A program made the translations under genes and the position numbers. From NCBI GenBank assembly GCA_026214975.1, contig CM047815.1:60209852-60273851 (forward strand): a DNA stretch of 64,000 nt, given 5' to 3'. The DNA comes from Gentiana macrophylla. Lineage: Eukaryota > Streptophyta > Magnoliopsida > Gentianales > Gentianaceae. The notes beneath the pieces were generated by a model. The model was not told the origin of the DNA. It ran no database searches and was given only the letters and a program-made list of their open reading frames with translations. Position 1 is the stretch's first letter. Every line of letters starts with the position of its first letter. Below are positions 1-10,485 of this stretch, piece after piece.

Positions 1-20
1 TAGCTCACCCCGCGAGATCG

Positions 21-150
21 CGCATTGAATCTATGGGTCTTGGTACTGAGGCAAACCAAGACGGTGTAAAGGCCATGATATTTCTCCGTCATCATCTTGA
101 CGAGAGATTGAATATTTAACGGTGAAAGATCCGTATAAATTGAAATATAT
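21..150 (+). pseudogene. Copia gag N-terminal fragment
   Basis: Read from position 21, 32 codons run without a stop and contain the phrase KAMIFLRHHLDERLNI. This is characteristic of the Copia-type gag polypeptide (UBN2 family), which normally reads AMIFLRHHLDEGLK followed by a YLTVKDP-like motif. That second motif is also visible just after, in a shifted frame. The rest of gag is unrecognisable. It fixes the strand and order of the old Copia element. Confidence 0.65.
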
Positions 151-3009
151 GAGTAATGTTAATCGGTAATATTGAGTCTTGATGACTGAGTATTTCTGAC
201 TAATGTGTTTTGTCATAGAGAAAATATATATGATCACATGAAGATGATCAATTCTTGAACGAGCATATAGATGAATTTTTATGTCTATCAAAAGCTCGTA
301 AAAATGAATATGAAATTCACATAAATGTCAGACATGTCAAATATGAGAAGAAAAAAGACATGTCATTAGTGAAAAATAAATTATGACATGAAGTCCATTG
401 AAAAAATCATGTCTCTAGTCATGTCCCTTCGTGTGATTAGATATAATAAATTACTGAATATATCATGAGATTTTCATGATCACAGTTGAGAAAATAATTA
501 AATCATTTTCATCATGATGATATGATTGTGAACAACAATATCAATTAAAGTGATTTATGATATATATGAAATTGATTAGGATTTTGTATAATGAATGAAA
601 AAATCCACTGGATGTTGGATATGAAAACAAATAATGAGTTATTGTTGACATGACTTATTAGTCCCGACTAATTGATGACAATCCGTTCCTTGTAGTGAAT
701 GTGGCATAATTTTTAATATTTGATTTGGTCGTGGACATGGACATGCTAATACAGTCATAACAAAATTATTTTATATGATTAAAACAATAATCATGACAAG
801 AAATAAAGTAATCTTTTGGAAGATTACGCCACATGTCAGAGTTAGTGGCGATTTCCAGAAATTGTTCATACGATACATTTAAATTTAAGCATCGTTTATT
901 AATAAATAAATTGTTTCTTGTCTTGGCATTATTTTGATACGGCTAGAGTATTTTGTGATATATAAATAGTAGTTATGGAATTTTATTTTATCGATTGTGT
1001 ATAATTTATACGTGTGGCTAGTTTTCTTCTAAAAGAAAAAATGAAAATAATAGTATCATCATGTATTTTTGGTAAGTAAATCTTGTTACTTGGCTACAAT
1101 AATAATATATGATTCTTAATCGCTGGATTAAACAACGTGTTTATTACTTTTGCAATCATATTCATATTAATTAAAGTCATTTTAAATAGTTAAAATTAAA
1201 TAGATTATATTTTACATGATTGTGTACGTAGTTGTGTTAATCACTTACGTAGTGCACATATATGATCTTTATTTTGATACGACGTGAGAATGTTTTATAC
1301 GTTGTTTTATAATTTAACAATATATTTCTCACTATAAAGTTGATATGATATGAAAAGTAAGAACATGATAATGTCATATCATTTAGTTAATTGGATTTAT
1401 ATTACCCATAACCTTACAATAATTGCATGATCATTGAGGTGACAAAAATGTTTGCATTGATTTTAATAAATAAAATAATATTTGGTTATTCAATGAAAAG
1501 ATTTTATTTTGCATGATTATTGTAAGAGTAGTGATAATCATTAATGTGATTATTTATACTTATCTTTATTACAAAATAAAAATATTCAACCTGCGGTTTT
1601 TTAAAATTGAATACCATGTATATGGTCTTTAATTGTAAGGCGCATTTGCTCTATATTGTTATTAAATTCAAAATTTATTGTCTAGTTGTGATAAGAATGA
1701 ATATGACAACTTATTATAATGTTTTATTGGTGAGTGAAATTATTCATAATTATTGATTCACGAATTGTAATACTGGATAATTGTCTCTCGGATTCACTAG
1801 CATTTACAATATCAATTTGATTTGCTTGAAGTGATACATAATATAATTTTCTATTTGAAATAATTAATCATTGTAATTCATTTATATTATGTGACAATTG
1901 TTATACTTTGAAAAAATTAATTGCTCATTTCGTTCTAAGGAAGAAATGGAGTCGAACATGAGAGCAATTAAATTGCCTCATCGATAGAAGCGATTATCGA
2001 CGTTATATTGAGAAACAAGTTCTCAAAAGAATTAATGAGAGGTGCAATATGAAAGTGCTATATTGAAACAAAATTGTTTGAAATAAAGCACTGTGCTCTC
2101 TCAAGTCTCGATTTTTTGAATAATATGGGTGTTATATCGAGATTGAAATTTTGCTTTATATACTATTTCCCGATGAAATGTGTATAAACAATGTGTTTGA
2201 CAATAATGAGATATGTCCATTCCACGAAGAGAATGTGACTGATACTACATGCATCAATTACAACAATGATATATGTATCATATTATATAGGATGCATCAC
2301 AATCATTCTGTGAAATGAATGCGACAAAATTAAATATTTAAGTTGCATATAGTGATTCTGAATGTTTGATTATTGTGGTTATAACCATTCTTTATATGAG
2401 AATCCCACTAGAATTGGGATGGTGATTCAAGAAAATTGGTATAACTCGATATATTGTATCCATAATTGTGAGAACGGATATAATATCTCTATATGAGACA
2501 AAATTTCTCCACAGATCGAAAAATATAAAAGAAGTTTGTTGATACCCGCATAAGAGGATCTCAAATTAAAATGTTGAATCTGTCACGGGTTATTACGAAT
2601 TTTCGACATATCGATTATGAAAAAATGTTGTCTTAGAATGAGGGGAGGGAAACCCAATATGAATTATATCTCGTGACAAACTTCGACATAAATGAACTAT
2701 GAGTTCACATATCATTCATTGATATCAAACCCATGAAGGGTACATTTTATGCACATTTTGCATAATATTTTCTGAGAAAAATGGAGAAATGAACCAAATG
2801 TTCAATGTCTCGTTCGAGTGATTTCTCTTCATATGATGTATAATTTGAACGATTCTTGAAGAATCTGAAATCACATAGTGGTATATAAAGCGCAAGATAG
2901 ATAATGTTTTCAAAAATCTCATGGAATGAGATATTTAATGAAACCACTATGTTTTAAATGTGTAAATCGCATGAAGCGAATAAAAGAGCATCAAGGTATA
3001 GCTCGGTGC

Positions 3010-3057
3010 AACATGTTTGATGAAGATCGATTCTCGGCATTAGGGGGAGATAAAGAA
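3010..3057 (+). pseudogene. Copia integrase C-terminal signature
   Basis: The reading NMFDEDRFSALGGDKE matches the conserved end of the integrase C-terminal region in this Copia family (usually ADCHFDE..FPALGGDK). Surrounding sequence is too degraded to extend the domain. It lies in the expected place, downstream of gag and upstream of the RT. Confidence 0.6.
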
Positions 3058-3558
3058 AACCCCATGTTAGAATAAAAAATGCCGATAAACTTTAACAACA
3101 TAAATGATCTTCCACGCATCAGTTTAAATGATTTGCAAAAATAATTTACTTGTAGTATTTAACAATTAATCCGCCAGATGCCGTTATTGAAAGTAAATGA
3201 GTGACTATTTATAAAGGCACCAACAATATGACTGATGATATTTATCTATGCCAGAAGCGTGATTACAGATCGGTGTAAAAGATAAATATCCGCAGAAAAT
3301 AAATTCATATTCAGCCACTCATGAAATCTCTTAAAGAGATCCATCTTCAAGACGAAAACCCCATAATAAAATTGCACGTGCGACAGATGATTAAATACTG
3401 GGGTTCCGGAACAACCAATCCATACATTGATAAGAAATTGGTTTATGCTAATATTAAATTAGCAATGAAATTTACGGGAGAAATTTATAATAAAACATCA
3501 TAGTCGTCGACGATATAATTGCCTCTTTAATTGCTATTATTGTTTGTATCTCGATCCA

Positions 3559-3810
3559 GTACCTGAGTCAATAGCAGAGTGTCAGAAAAACTCCGACTGG
3601 GTAAAAATGAAATAAGCAATTGAGGTTGAGTTTGAATTGGAAATATTTGTTTGTTAATGATCAAATATATGCTCTCATTATAGATAATGTTATGTTCCGC
3701 AAATTAATATCTCTGGTAGTAAAGTTGAGTTTTCATATGCCATGACAACATATTTATGGGTCGTTGGACATGAATATTGATATGGAAATCCTTGATGGAT
3801 TTCAAAAATG
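3559..3810 (+). pseudogene. Copia RT linker and truncated RT remnant
   Basis: Positions 3559-3645 read VPESIAECQKNSDW, a stop, then AIEVEFELEIF: the linker before the Copia RT (ECxQRxDWxxWKEAIxxELxSL). At 3755-3810 the reading YGSLDMNIDMEILDGF matches the RT motif YGSLDxDIYMKIPDGF. Only about 100 bases separate these two, so most of the early RT is deleted. The YVDD segment is not found. Confidence 0.6.
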
Positions 3811-4128
3811 AATTAATATGACAATCGCAACATGCATATGGTTAAGGTCGTTAACATTCATGTTGAATGTAGTATGACCAGTTGAGTAGATTCATAATGA
3901 GAAAGGAATATGTAATTCATGCATGGTTAATGTCATAAATTTTAAGGAATTACGATGCATGATAGTGGAAATATATGCATGCAAATTTCGATTATATTAC
4001 TTCCCCCGTTATTTAGATGATTACGGTGCTGATTGTGTAGCATGTGTTGCACAAGTGAGTAGTGGGAATGACACTTATTAGCCCCTACATTCGACTATCC
4101 AATAAACTCTAAAAGTGAGTGATATGCA

Positions 4129-4190
4129 AAGATACGCTCTAGTGACAATCTAATAGATTTGTTCACTAAGATTACTCCCTAATCGGTTTT
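4129..4190 (+). pseudogene. Copia RNase H terminal motif
   Basis: KIRSSDNLIDLFTKITP is the terminal RNase H signature of Copia Pol (IRSSDNLADLFTKALP). The stop codon follows at once. Upstream, at about 4020-4060, traces of the YEDNAACVAQ motif are visible out of frame. This marks the 3' end of pol of the outer Copia element. Confidence 0.7.
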
Positions 4191-4354
4191 GGATAATAAG
4201 TGTTTATAATACTGGAATGGGCACATTTGAAAGATTGTTGTCTTCAGGAAGAGCGACAACTTCAAAACTTTTATGTGGATTTGGTCTTAAAACCAATGAT
4301 TGCGTTATTTTTCCCTTTACCCAAGTTTTTCCCAAAGGATTTTCTTAGTTAAAG

Positions 4355-4359
4355 GTTTT
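4355..4359. repeat. Target-site duplication GTTTT (left)
   Basis: GTTTT directly precedes the 5' LTR at 4360 and recurs directly after the 3' LTR at 9410-9414. Removing 4360-9414 rejoins the pyrimidine-rich Copia tail to its continuation ending in TAATGAGGCA. Confidence 0.85.
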
Positions 4360-4730
4360 TGTGGAAATATTACTCAGCAGACTCAGTCTGCTGAGGCTTC
4401 AACAGGGTGCTCAGCAGATTGCTGAGCCTCAGGATTTCGTGCATAATATTTTGTACATCTTATTTAATTGTAAAATTAATTGTAAAAGACATATTAATTG
4501 TGAGTCATATAAACAATTAATATGTCAAACTCTAGTTTACTTTATGTCATAGACATAACTTTTACTTTTACTTTTGCATGCTTGCCGCCCACATCTACAT
4601 ACTCAAGTGGCGCCCAAGCTAGCTAGCTAGTCTCTCTATCTCAATTGTATCTATTTATACATCTTTTACTCAATGAATAAACTAAGTTGAAGTTTACTCT
4701 TGTGTTTATCACATTCTCAAACTCTCTTCA
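4360..4730 (+). repeat. 5' LTR of nested Copia
   Basis: Starts TGTGGAAATATTACTCAG and ends CTCTCTTCA. It matches 9034-9409 over its whole length. The differences sit in the GC-rich CTGCTGAG part near the start and in T runs. The terminal TG...CA is intact and is flanked by GTTTT. Confidence 0.9.
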
Positions 4731-4742
4731 TGGTATCGAGAG
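4731..4742 (+). other. Primer binding site (tRNA-iMet type)
   Basis: TGGTATCGAGAG starts immediately after the 5' LTR. It matches the plant Copia PBS TGGTATCAGAGC, complementary to the 3' end of initiator tRNA-Met, with a one-base shift after TGGTATC. Confidence 0.75.
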
Positions 4743-4792
4743 ACTTACCGAGTTCTAAAATCCATTTGCAAAACTCGATTCTTTTTCAGAAA

Positions 4793-5700
4793 ATGTCAAC
4801 ATTATCCGAAGTTTCATCTTCTTGATGAGACTCACAATTTGCCTCAAAGCAGATGGGATAATCGAACACTCTTCTTTACAAATCATAAACTTGATGGTAA
4901 CAACTACTTGCTATGGTCAAGGTCTATGAAAATGTATATCTCCGGCCAAGGCAAGATGGGATATCACATGCTGGTTCCAAACTCCGCCCTGCCAAATCGA
5001 CCCCAAGTTTGAAGCATGGGACACAGAGAAATAACCAAGTCATGACCATCCTCACGAGGTCTATGACAAAAGAGATCGTGAGAACTTCATGATGTATGAC
5101 ATCGCTAAGGAAATCTAGACAATGCCGTAGACCTTTACTCAAAAAAGGACAATACATCTCAAGTCTATGAACTCAAGCTCAGATTCAAAATTGCGCATAA
5201 GGGGATATGTCTCAGAACTCAATACTTTAATCAACTATCTAAGGCATGGCAACACCTAGATATGTTGGAAACTCACCCTGGAATGATGTTAAAGATCTTT
5301 GCACTCTTTAAAGACATTATAGAGAAAAAAGAGTATTCAAATTCCTTCTTGGATGAATCCTACTCTTGATGATGTCGAGGTAGAATTCTTGCTACTAAAC
5401 CTCTTCCAAATCTCAAATCCATGTTTCTTTGAGGTCAAACATGAGGAAAGCGAGGAGGAAAGTGATGTCTTTCTTGAACCCCGCTGCCGACAACCCCATC
5501 AAGGTGCGCCTCTTGAAGGTTAATGAGACTTACAGAAGCCTACCGAGAAAGCTGAAAGCACGCTCGTGATCACCGCAAACGCACAAATCACACCAAGGAC
5601 AATTGTTGGAAGCTACATGGCAAACCTACCCCCTCTAAAACCTCAAAACCAACCAGGGAAAGTCAAGGCAAACTTATCAGTGAAGAGGAGAATGACAGTA
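4793..5700 (+). pseudogene. Copia gag (nested element)
   Basis: The ATG at 4793 follows a 60-base leader. Across frames one can read NNYLLWSRSMKMYISGQGKM and WDTENNQVMTILTRSMTKEI, the UBN2-type gag core (NYxxWSRSMxxxLxGxGKLGY ... WDxENxxVxxWLxxSM). A further reading, SWMNPTLDDVEVEFLLLNLF, follows. Several one-base frameshifts and stops break it. No intact CCHC knuckle was found in the part before the protease. Confidence 0.7.
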
Positions 5701-5799
5701 AGATGAATGCTCAGTTTGCGGCCTTTAGAGCATTTATTGCTCAGCATCAGGAAGGTAGCTCCCCTACTGAAATGGCCACTCATGCTAAAACAGGTATAT

Positions 5800-5890
5800 T
5801 TTACTCATCTCTTAGTAATGAGACTTGGATTGTTGATTCGGGGCTTCTTCCCATATGACTAGTAATAAAACCTTATTACCCAATATATGC
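5800..5890 (+). pseudogene. Copia aspartic protease remnant
   Basis: The reading WIVDSG at 5826-5843 is the Copia retropepsin active site. One G is missing directly after it, so the usual DSGASSHMT is thrown out of frame. SSHMTSNK continues in the next frame. The reading VKLTNQIYLQNVLFVPKL downstream is the conserved protease/linker segment ending VLYVPxLxxNLIS, seen in frame at 5887-6050. Confidence 0.75.
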
Positions 5891-6199
5891 CATGCAACCA
5901 AATTCACAGAATTAAGACTGCTGATGGTTCTGTTTTTTATGCAAAAGGTGTTGGGAAGGTTAAACTTACTAATCAGATATATCTACAGAATGTCCTGTTT
6001 GTTCCAAAGTTAGATCAGAACCTTATATCTCACAAGAAACTCACTAAAGATCTAAATTGGACTGTTGTTTTTAATAAGAATCGGTGTACATTCCAGATCT
6101 TTCTTCTCAGAAGTGATTGGGCAAGCTAAACCCTCGCTCAGATTGTTTGTGATCAACCTCGTCAAGACAGAAGATCGAAGACAGAACCGCCTCGCACTG

Positions 6200-7105
6200 C
6201 ACTCAAAACCTAGACAATATCATGTTATGGCATTATAGACTAGGACATCCAAGTTTTGGTTATTTAAAGTCTTTAATCCTCGAATTGTTTAAAGGATGTA
6301 ATCTTAATGATCTTCAATGTGATATTTGTCAATTTGCTAAACTCACCAAATCTCATGTATGCTAAGTTACCTCACTTGCCCTCTTCCCCTTTCACCCTAA
6401 TTCACAGTGATGTATGGGGACCCTCAAGAGTGAAAAGTATAACAGAAAAAGGTGGTTTGTAACCTTCATTGATGATCATACCGAAACACTTGGTCGTTCT
6501 TAATGAAAGACAAATCAAGTTGGACCTATCTTCCAAGAATTTTATCACATGGTCTCTACCCAATTTGATACTAAGATCAAGATCTTAAAGACCGATAATG
6601 CTCTGGAATACTATGAGTCTAACCTCGGGAACTTTTGACAAACAGAGGAATTGTTCATATCAAGTAGTTGTGTGGAAACACCTCGTGAGAATGGGGTTCT
6701 TTGAAAGAAAGAACAGCATCTCATTGAAATGGCCAGATCAATCATGTTCACTACACATGTTCCTAAATACATGTGGGGTGAAGCTATATTGATCTGCTAC
6801 ATATTTAATCAACAGACTTCCCAACAGAGTGTTAAGTTTCAAAACTCCTCTCCAAAACCCTGTGACCACACACCCCGCTCTCATCTTATTACCCAATTGC
6901 CTCCAAAGATCTTTGGTTGTCTTGTGTTTGTTTATATCCATGCTCAACACAGTATAAACTTGATCATAAAGCTCATAAGTGCATTTTCCTTGGATATGCA
7001 CAGAGACAGAAAGGTTACAAGTGTTACTCTCCTAATGAAAAGAAATTTTACAATTCTATGGATGTGAAATTCTTTGAAAGAACTCCATATTACAAACAAA
7101 CCTAA
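6200..7105 (+). pseudogene. Copia GAG-pre-integrase and integrase core
   Basis: LWHYRLGHPSFGYLKSL followed by CDICQFAK at 6220-6350 gives the HHCC zinc-binding GAG-pre-integrase domain. LIHSDVWGPS at 6395-6424 carries the first catalytic Asp. Later pieces KTDNAXEY, PRENGV, ARSIMFTTHVPKYMWGEAI, FKTPLQ, FGCLVFVYIH and HKCIFLGYAQRQKGYKCYSP show the second Asp, the Glu region and the C-terminal part. Many frameshifts separate these readings. Confidence 0.8.
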
Positions 7106-7449
7106 TTGAGCACCATCGATGAAAACTCGATTGAGATTGAACTAAGTCCGTTCCTCTCAAAGAAACCATTAACCCCAGCAGACTCATAATCTTCAACATC
7201 CTGCGGATACTCACATTATCGACCTCTCAAAGATCTGGCGACCCCAGTCTGGCCGACCCAGAGCTCTGCCGAAACTAACCTCAAAGAACTCATCGAACTG
7301 CAGTCCTGCTGGACCCTGAAACCATCGACTCTCGATCAGCTTCATCAAGTAGATGATGGACCTATTGCTCTAAGGAAAGGGAAAAGATCATGCATCGATC
7401 ATTCTATTCATACTTATTTATCTTATGATCGCTTGTCTCTGCCTTTGCC

Positions 7450-8330
7450 ATGTTTACACAGGACTGGACTCTCACTCTATCCCTAGAAATATTCGGTGAG
7501 GGCCTTCAAAATGATAAGTGGAAGGTTTCTTTGTTAAAAGCAGAGATGATCGCTCTCTTGGATAATCATACTTGGGACCTCACAACTCTTCCCAAAGGCA
7601 AGAAAACAATTAGCTGCAGATGGTTATTCACTATCAAATACAATGTCGATGGTAAAATTGACAAGTATAAAGCCGATTGGTAGCAAGGGATTCACTCAAA
7701 CTTATGGCATTGACTATAAGGAAACTTTTGCACCAGAGCAAAGCTCAACCTTGCCAGTGGTATCGATTTTCCTAGCTGTCCAACTTAGTCGGCCTCTTCA
7801 CCAATTGGACATCAAAAATGCCTTTCTAAATGGGGACCTCACCGAGGAGGTTTATATGACTGCACTTCTGGTTTTATCAATCCTCATACTCAAGGAAAGG
7901 TGTGCAACCGAGAAAATCTCTATATGGCTGAAGCAATCACCAAGGGCATGGTTTGGAAAACTCACTACCTTGTGGTTAAAGGCTGCTTTGGATATCATCA
8001 ATGCAACTCGATCACACCATGTTTGTCAAGACAACCAACCGGAGGAGGTCCATTCTAATTGTATATGTGGATGATATCATCCTTCATTGGAGATGACTCT
8101 CACCGAGATCCGTAACTTGAAGACTCTCTTGGCAAAGGTGTTCCAAGTTAAAGATCTGGGCTACCTCAAGTACTTTCTTGGTATGGAAGTAGCTAGAACC
8201 ACCAATGGCATTTCGGGGCCTCCCAAAGGAAGTATGTCCTGGACTCATGAAGGAAAGCGGCGCATTTGGGATGCAAACTCGTCAGATTCTAGTAGACCCC
8301 AGTCATACCTCATCGCATGGTGACATTCTT
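7450..8330 (+). pseudogene. Copia reverse transcriptase
   Basis: Readings in order: MIALLDNHTWDLTTLPKGKK, CRWLFTIKYNVDGKIDKYKA, SKGFTQTYGIDYKETFAPE, QLDIKNAFLNGDLTEEVYM and, at 8064-8075, YVDD, the polymerase active site, in the phrase IVYVDDIIL. VKDLGYLKYFLGMEVART closes the domain. Frame changes occur near 7680, 7890 and 8080. Apart from indels the protein sequence is well preserved. Confidence 0.85.
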
Positions 8331-8339
8331 TGTCGAGGA

Positions 8340-8996
8340 AAGAACAATATCAAAGGCTTGTAGGCAAACTCATATACCTTTCTCACACAAGACCCGATAT
8401 TGCATATGGGTCGGGCCTGGTCAGTCAATTCATGCATTGCCCTACTTGAGCAACATTGGGATGCAAAGTGAATAGGATATCGAGGTATTTAAAATCCACT
8501 CCTGGCCAAGGCCTCGCACTTCACCAAGTCTACTTGATAGATCAATCAAGCGTCTACACCGATCTTGATTGGGCTGGATGTCACATTGATGAGTGAGGTC
8601 TACCACAGGCTATTGCTCATATATATGGGGAACACGGTTACTTGGAGGAGCAAGAAACAACTCATCTTGTGTCAAGAAGCGATCTTGAAAGGTCGAACTA
8701 AGGGCACTTGTACTTGGAATTTGTGAAGCTCTATGGCTAAAATGGTAATTGATCGAACTTCAAGAATCAGACAAGAACCTATCACACTCTGTTGTGATAA
8801 TAATTCAGCCTTATGCATGGCGAAGATCCAGTCCATCATGATAAAACCAAGCATGTGGACATTGATGACACTTTCTCAAGGAAAAGATTGATGCCAAGAT
8901 TATTCAACTCCAAAGATGTTCCTCAGAGATCGTAATGTCGATATTCTTACTAAGGCTATTCCACCTCTTATGTTCAAAGAGACTAAGTAGCAAACT
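8340..8996 (+). pseudogene. Copia RNase H domain
   Basis: [20 protein letters not shown] and VSQFMHCPT at 8355-8448 form the RT/RNase H connection. YTDLDWAGC carries the first RNase H Asp, and HVDIDDTFSRKRL, VDILTKAIPP and LMFKE are the terminal motifs. Stops and frameshifts are frequent. The terminal phrase is nearly the same as at 35020-35130, which shows that the two Copia copies are one family. Confidence 0.75.
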
Positions 8997-9023
8997 TCAT
9001 TTGCATCAACATATACAAAGCCG

Positions 9024-9033
9024 ATTTGAGGGG
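9024..9033 (+). other. Polypurine tract of nested Copia
   Basis: GATTTGAGGGG abuts the TG of the 3' LTR at 9034. The homologous copy at 35187-35196 reads TTTGAAGGGG before its LTR. Confidence 0.75.
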
Positions 9034-9409
9034 TGTGGAAATATTACTCAATGAGACTCGATCTGCATTGAGGCTTCACAGGTGCTCAGCAGATTGCCGA
9101 GCCTCGTGGATTTCGTGCATAATATTTTGTACATCTTATTTAATTGTAAAATTAATTGTAAAAGACATATTAATTGTGAGTCATATAAACAATTAATATG
9201 TCAAACTCTAGTTTACTTTATGTCATAGACATAACTTTTACTTTTTACTTTTGCATGCTTGCCGCCCACATCTACATACTCAAGTGGCCGCCCAAGCTAG
9301 CTAGCTAGTCTCTCTATCTCAATTGTATCTATTTATACATCTTTTTACTCAATGAATAAACTAAGTTGAAGTTTACTCTTGTGTTTATCACATTCTCAAA
9401 CTCTCTTCA
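9034..9409 (+). repeat. 3' LTR of nested Copia
   Basis: Partner of 4360-4730. It is 376 bases against 371; the length difference comes from one- and two-base indels. It is followed by the TSD copy GTTTT at 9410-9414. Confidence 0.9.
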
Positions 9410-9539
9410 GTTTTTAATGAGGCAGTCAGTACAACACATAGAAACGCATATGGCATGAACTATTTACCTTGTCGAGTTTTTTTTTCCACTGAGTTTTTCT
9501 AGCAAAGTTAATAGTACATGACAAATACGTTATGCAACT

Positions 9540-9835
9540 ATGATCGAGACAATCAATTCTACCATCTATTCATTTAGACATTGTCTAGATGAGAATGAAA
9601 ATCATTTAACTGCACTATATGAAGACAATGCATCTTGCGTATCTCAATTGAATCGGGCTATATTAATAGGGATAGAACAAAACATATTTCACCCAAGTTC
9701 TTCTTTACTCATGATTTACAAAATAATGAGGAGATCGATGTGCAACAGATCCGGTCAACCGATAATCTGGCAAATTTATTTACCAAGATATCGCCGACAG
9801 CAACTTTTGATAGACTGTGAAGAGCATTGGGATGC
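9540..9835 (+). pseudogene. Copia RNase H, second copy
   Basis: LTALYEDNASCVSQLN at 9610-9655 is the RNase H motif (ILYEDNAACIAQL). After a frame change come DRTKHISPKFFFTHDLQ and VQQIRSTDNLANLFTKISP (9675-9805), the terminal signature of this Copia lineage, then RALGMRCLKDL. At least one frameshift lies near 9660. Confidence 0.8.
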
Positions 9836-9998
9836 GTTGCTTGAAAGATCTAAGTTGATGCTTGGTTCAGGGGGAGTGAATCAAACACAGATAAATATTT
9901 ACTCTTTTTTCTTAACTAAGATTTTTTCCCAATGGGTATTTCCTTAGTAAAGTTTTAATGAGGCATATCATATCCGTTGTTTGTTGAACAATAGACAT

Positions 9999-10009
9999 CC
10001 AAGGGGGAG
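9999..10009 (+). other. Polypurine tract
   Basis: CCAAGGGGGAG directly precedes the LTR at 10010. This is the standard Copia purine tract position. A second purine run with GGGGGAG lies at about 9868. Confidence 0.65.
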
Positions 10010-10238
10010 TATTATTTAATAATATATTTTGGATTGTCAATTGATATTGATTGTTTCTGACATATTTTATGTAATATTACGATTATTATCATATATTGTA
10101 TTCACACCCTAGAATGTACTATAAATACTCACTTATACCATTGAAATAATACACAGGCATTTTGCGTTCTTCTCTATCTTTGTTTTTCTTCTTCTTTCTT
10201 TTGTTGTTCTTTCTCTATTTTGTATTAGTTTTATAACA
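10010..10238 (+). repeat. Copia 3' LTR (short)
   Basis: About 229 bases from TATTATTTAATAATAT to the end TTATAACA. It holds a TATA-like signal in ACTATAAATACTC near 10118 and a long CT/TTTCTT-rich downstream part, as short Copia LTRs do. The first dinucleotide is TA rather than TG, consistent with a G-to-A change. Confidence 0.6.
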
Positions 10239-10479
10239 GGAAAATACAAATAACAGCCACCAACCGGTGTACAAAGAAACTAAAGAGCCAGTTGTTGAAT
10301 CTAAAATTTGAAATCTGAAATCTAAATATATTAAGTGGCTGAATTTCTTAAGTGCTGATGTTTTGATAACATTATCTCGAATCGAATCTTTGAAATAGAT
10401 TAGACTGTTTGGTAACTATATATATCTGAAATCTTATAAATTGATCCATACATATTTCCGTATATTAAAAAAACTATGC
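10239..10479. other. Non-coding spacer
   Basis: AT-rich sequence without a gene. The part at 10300-10440 (TGAAATCTGAAATCT; TGTTTGGTAACT) resembles small terminal-repeat transposon debris, but I cannot define ends. Confidence 0.4.
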
Positions 10480-10485
10480 AACAAT

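Larger units (their letters stand above)
1..4359 (+). mobile_element. Old Ty1/Copia retrotransposon, left part (5' end outside window)
   Basis: Very AT-rich, heavily decayed Copia element read on the plus strand. Colinear landmarks survive: a gag stretch at 21-119, an integrase C-terminal signature at 3010-3057, an RT linker at 3559-3645, a short RT piece at 3755-3810 and the RNase H terminal motif at 4129-4179. The non-coding tail with its pyrimidine-rich segments (about 4290-4359) is cut by a nested Copia element at 4360 and resumes at 9415. No frame is open for long. The base drift towards A/T is what old, methylated copies show. The 5' LTR must lie left of the window. Stretches between the landmarks hold nothing else I can identify. 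Confidence 0.75.
4360..9409 (+). mobile_element. Nested Ty1/Copia retrotransposon with two LTRs and TSD
   Basis: A 5.05-kb element with LTRs at 4360-4730 and 9034-9409, a PBS touching the 5' LTR, a polypurine tract before the 3' LTR, and gag, protease, integrase, RT and RNase H in Copia order. The coding part is broken by many stops and single-base frameshifts, so it cannot act on its own. The LTRs differ mainly by small indels and T-run lengths. Removal restores the older Copia tail, so this insertion is younger than its host element. A related 3' end lies at 34966-35484. Confidence 0.92.
9415..10238 (+). mobile_element. Continuation of outer Copia and a second related Copia 3' end
   Basis: 9415-9540 continues the pyrimidine-rich tail of the outer Copia (TTTCCACTGAGTTTTTCTAG). 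A second RNase H end follows at 9540-9835, then a tail, a polypurine tract and a 3' LTR. Because the outer element already has an RNase H end at 4129-4190, this is either a second copy of the same lineage or an internal duplication. Confidence 0.6.
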
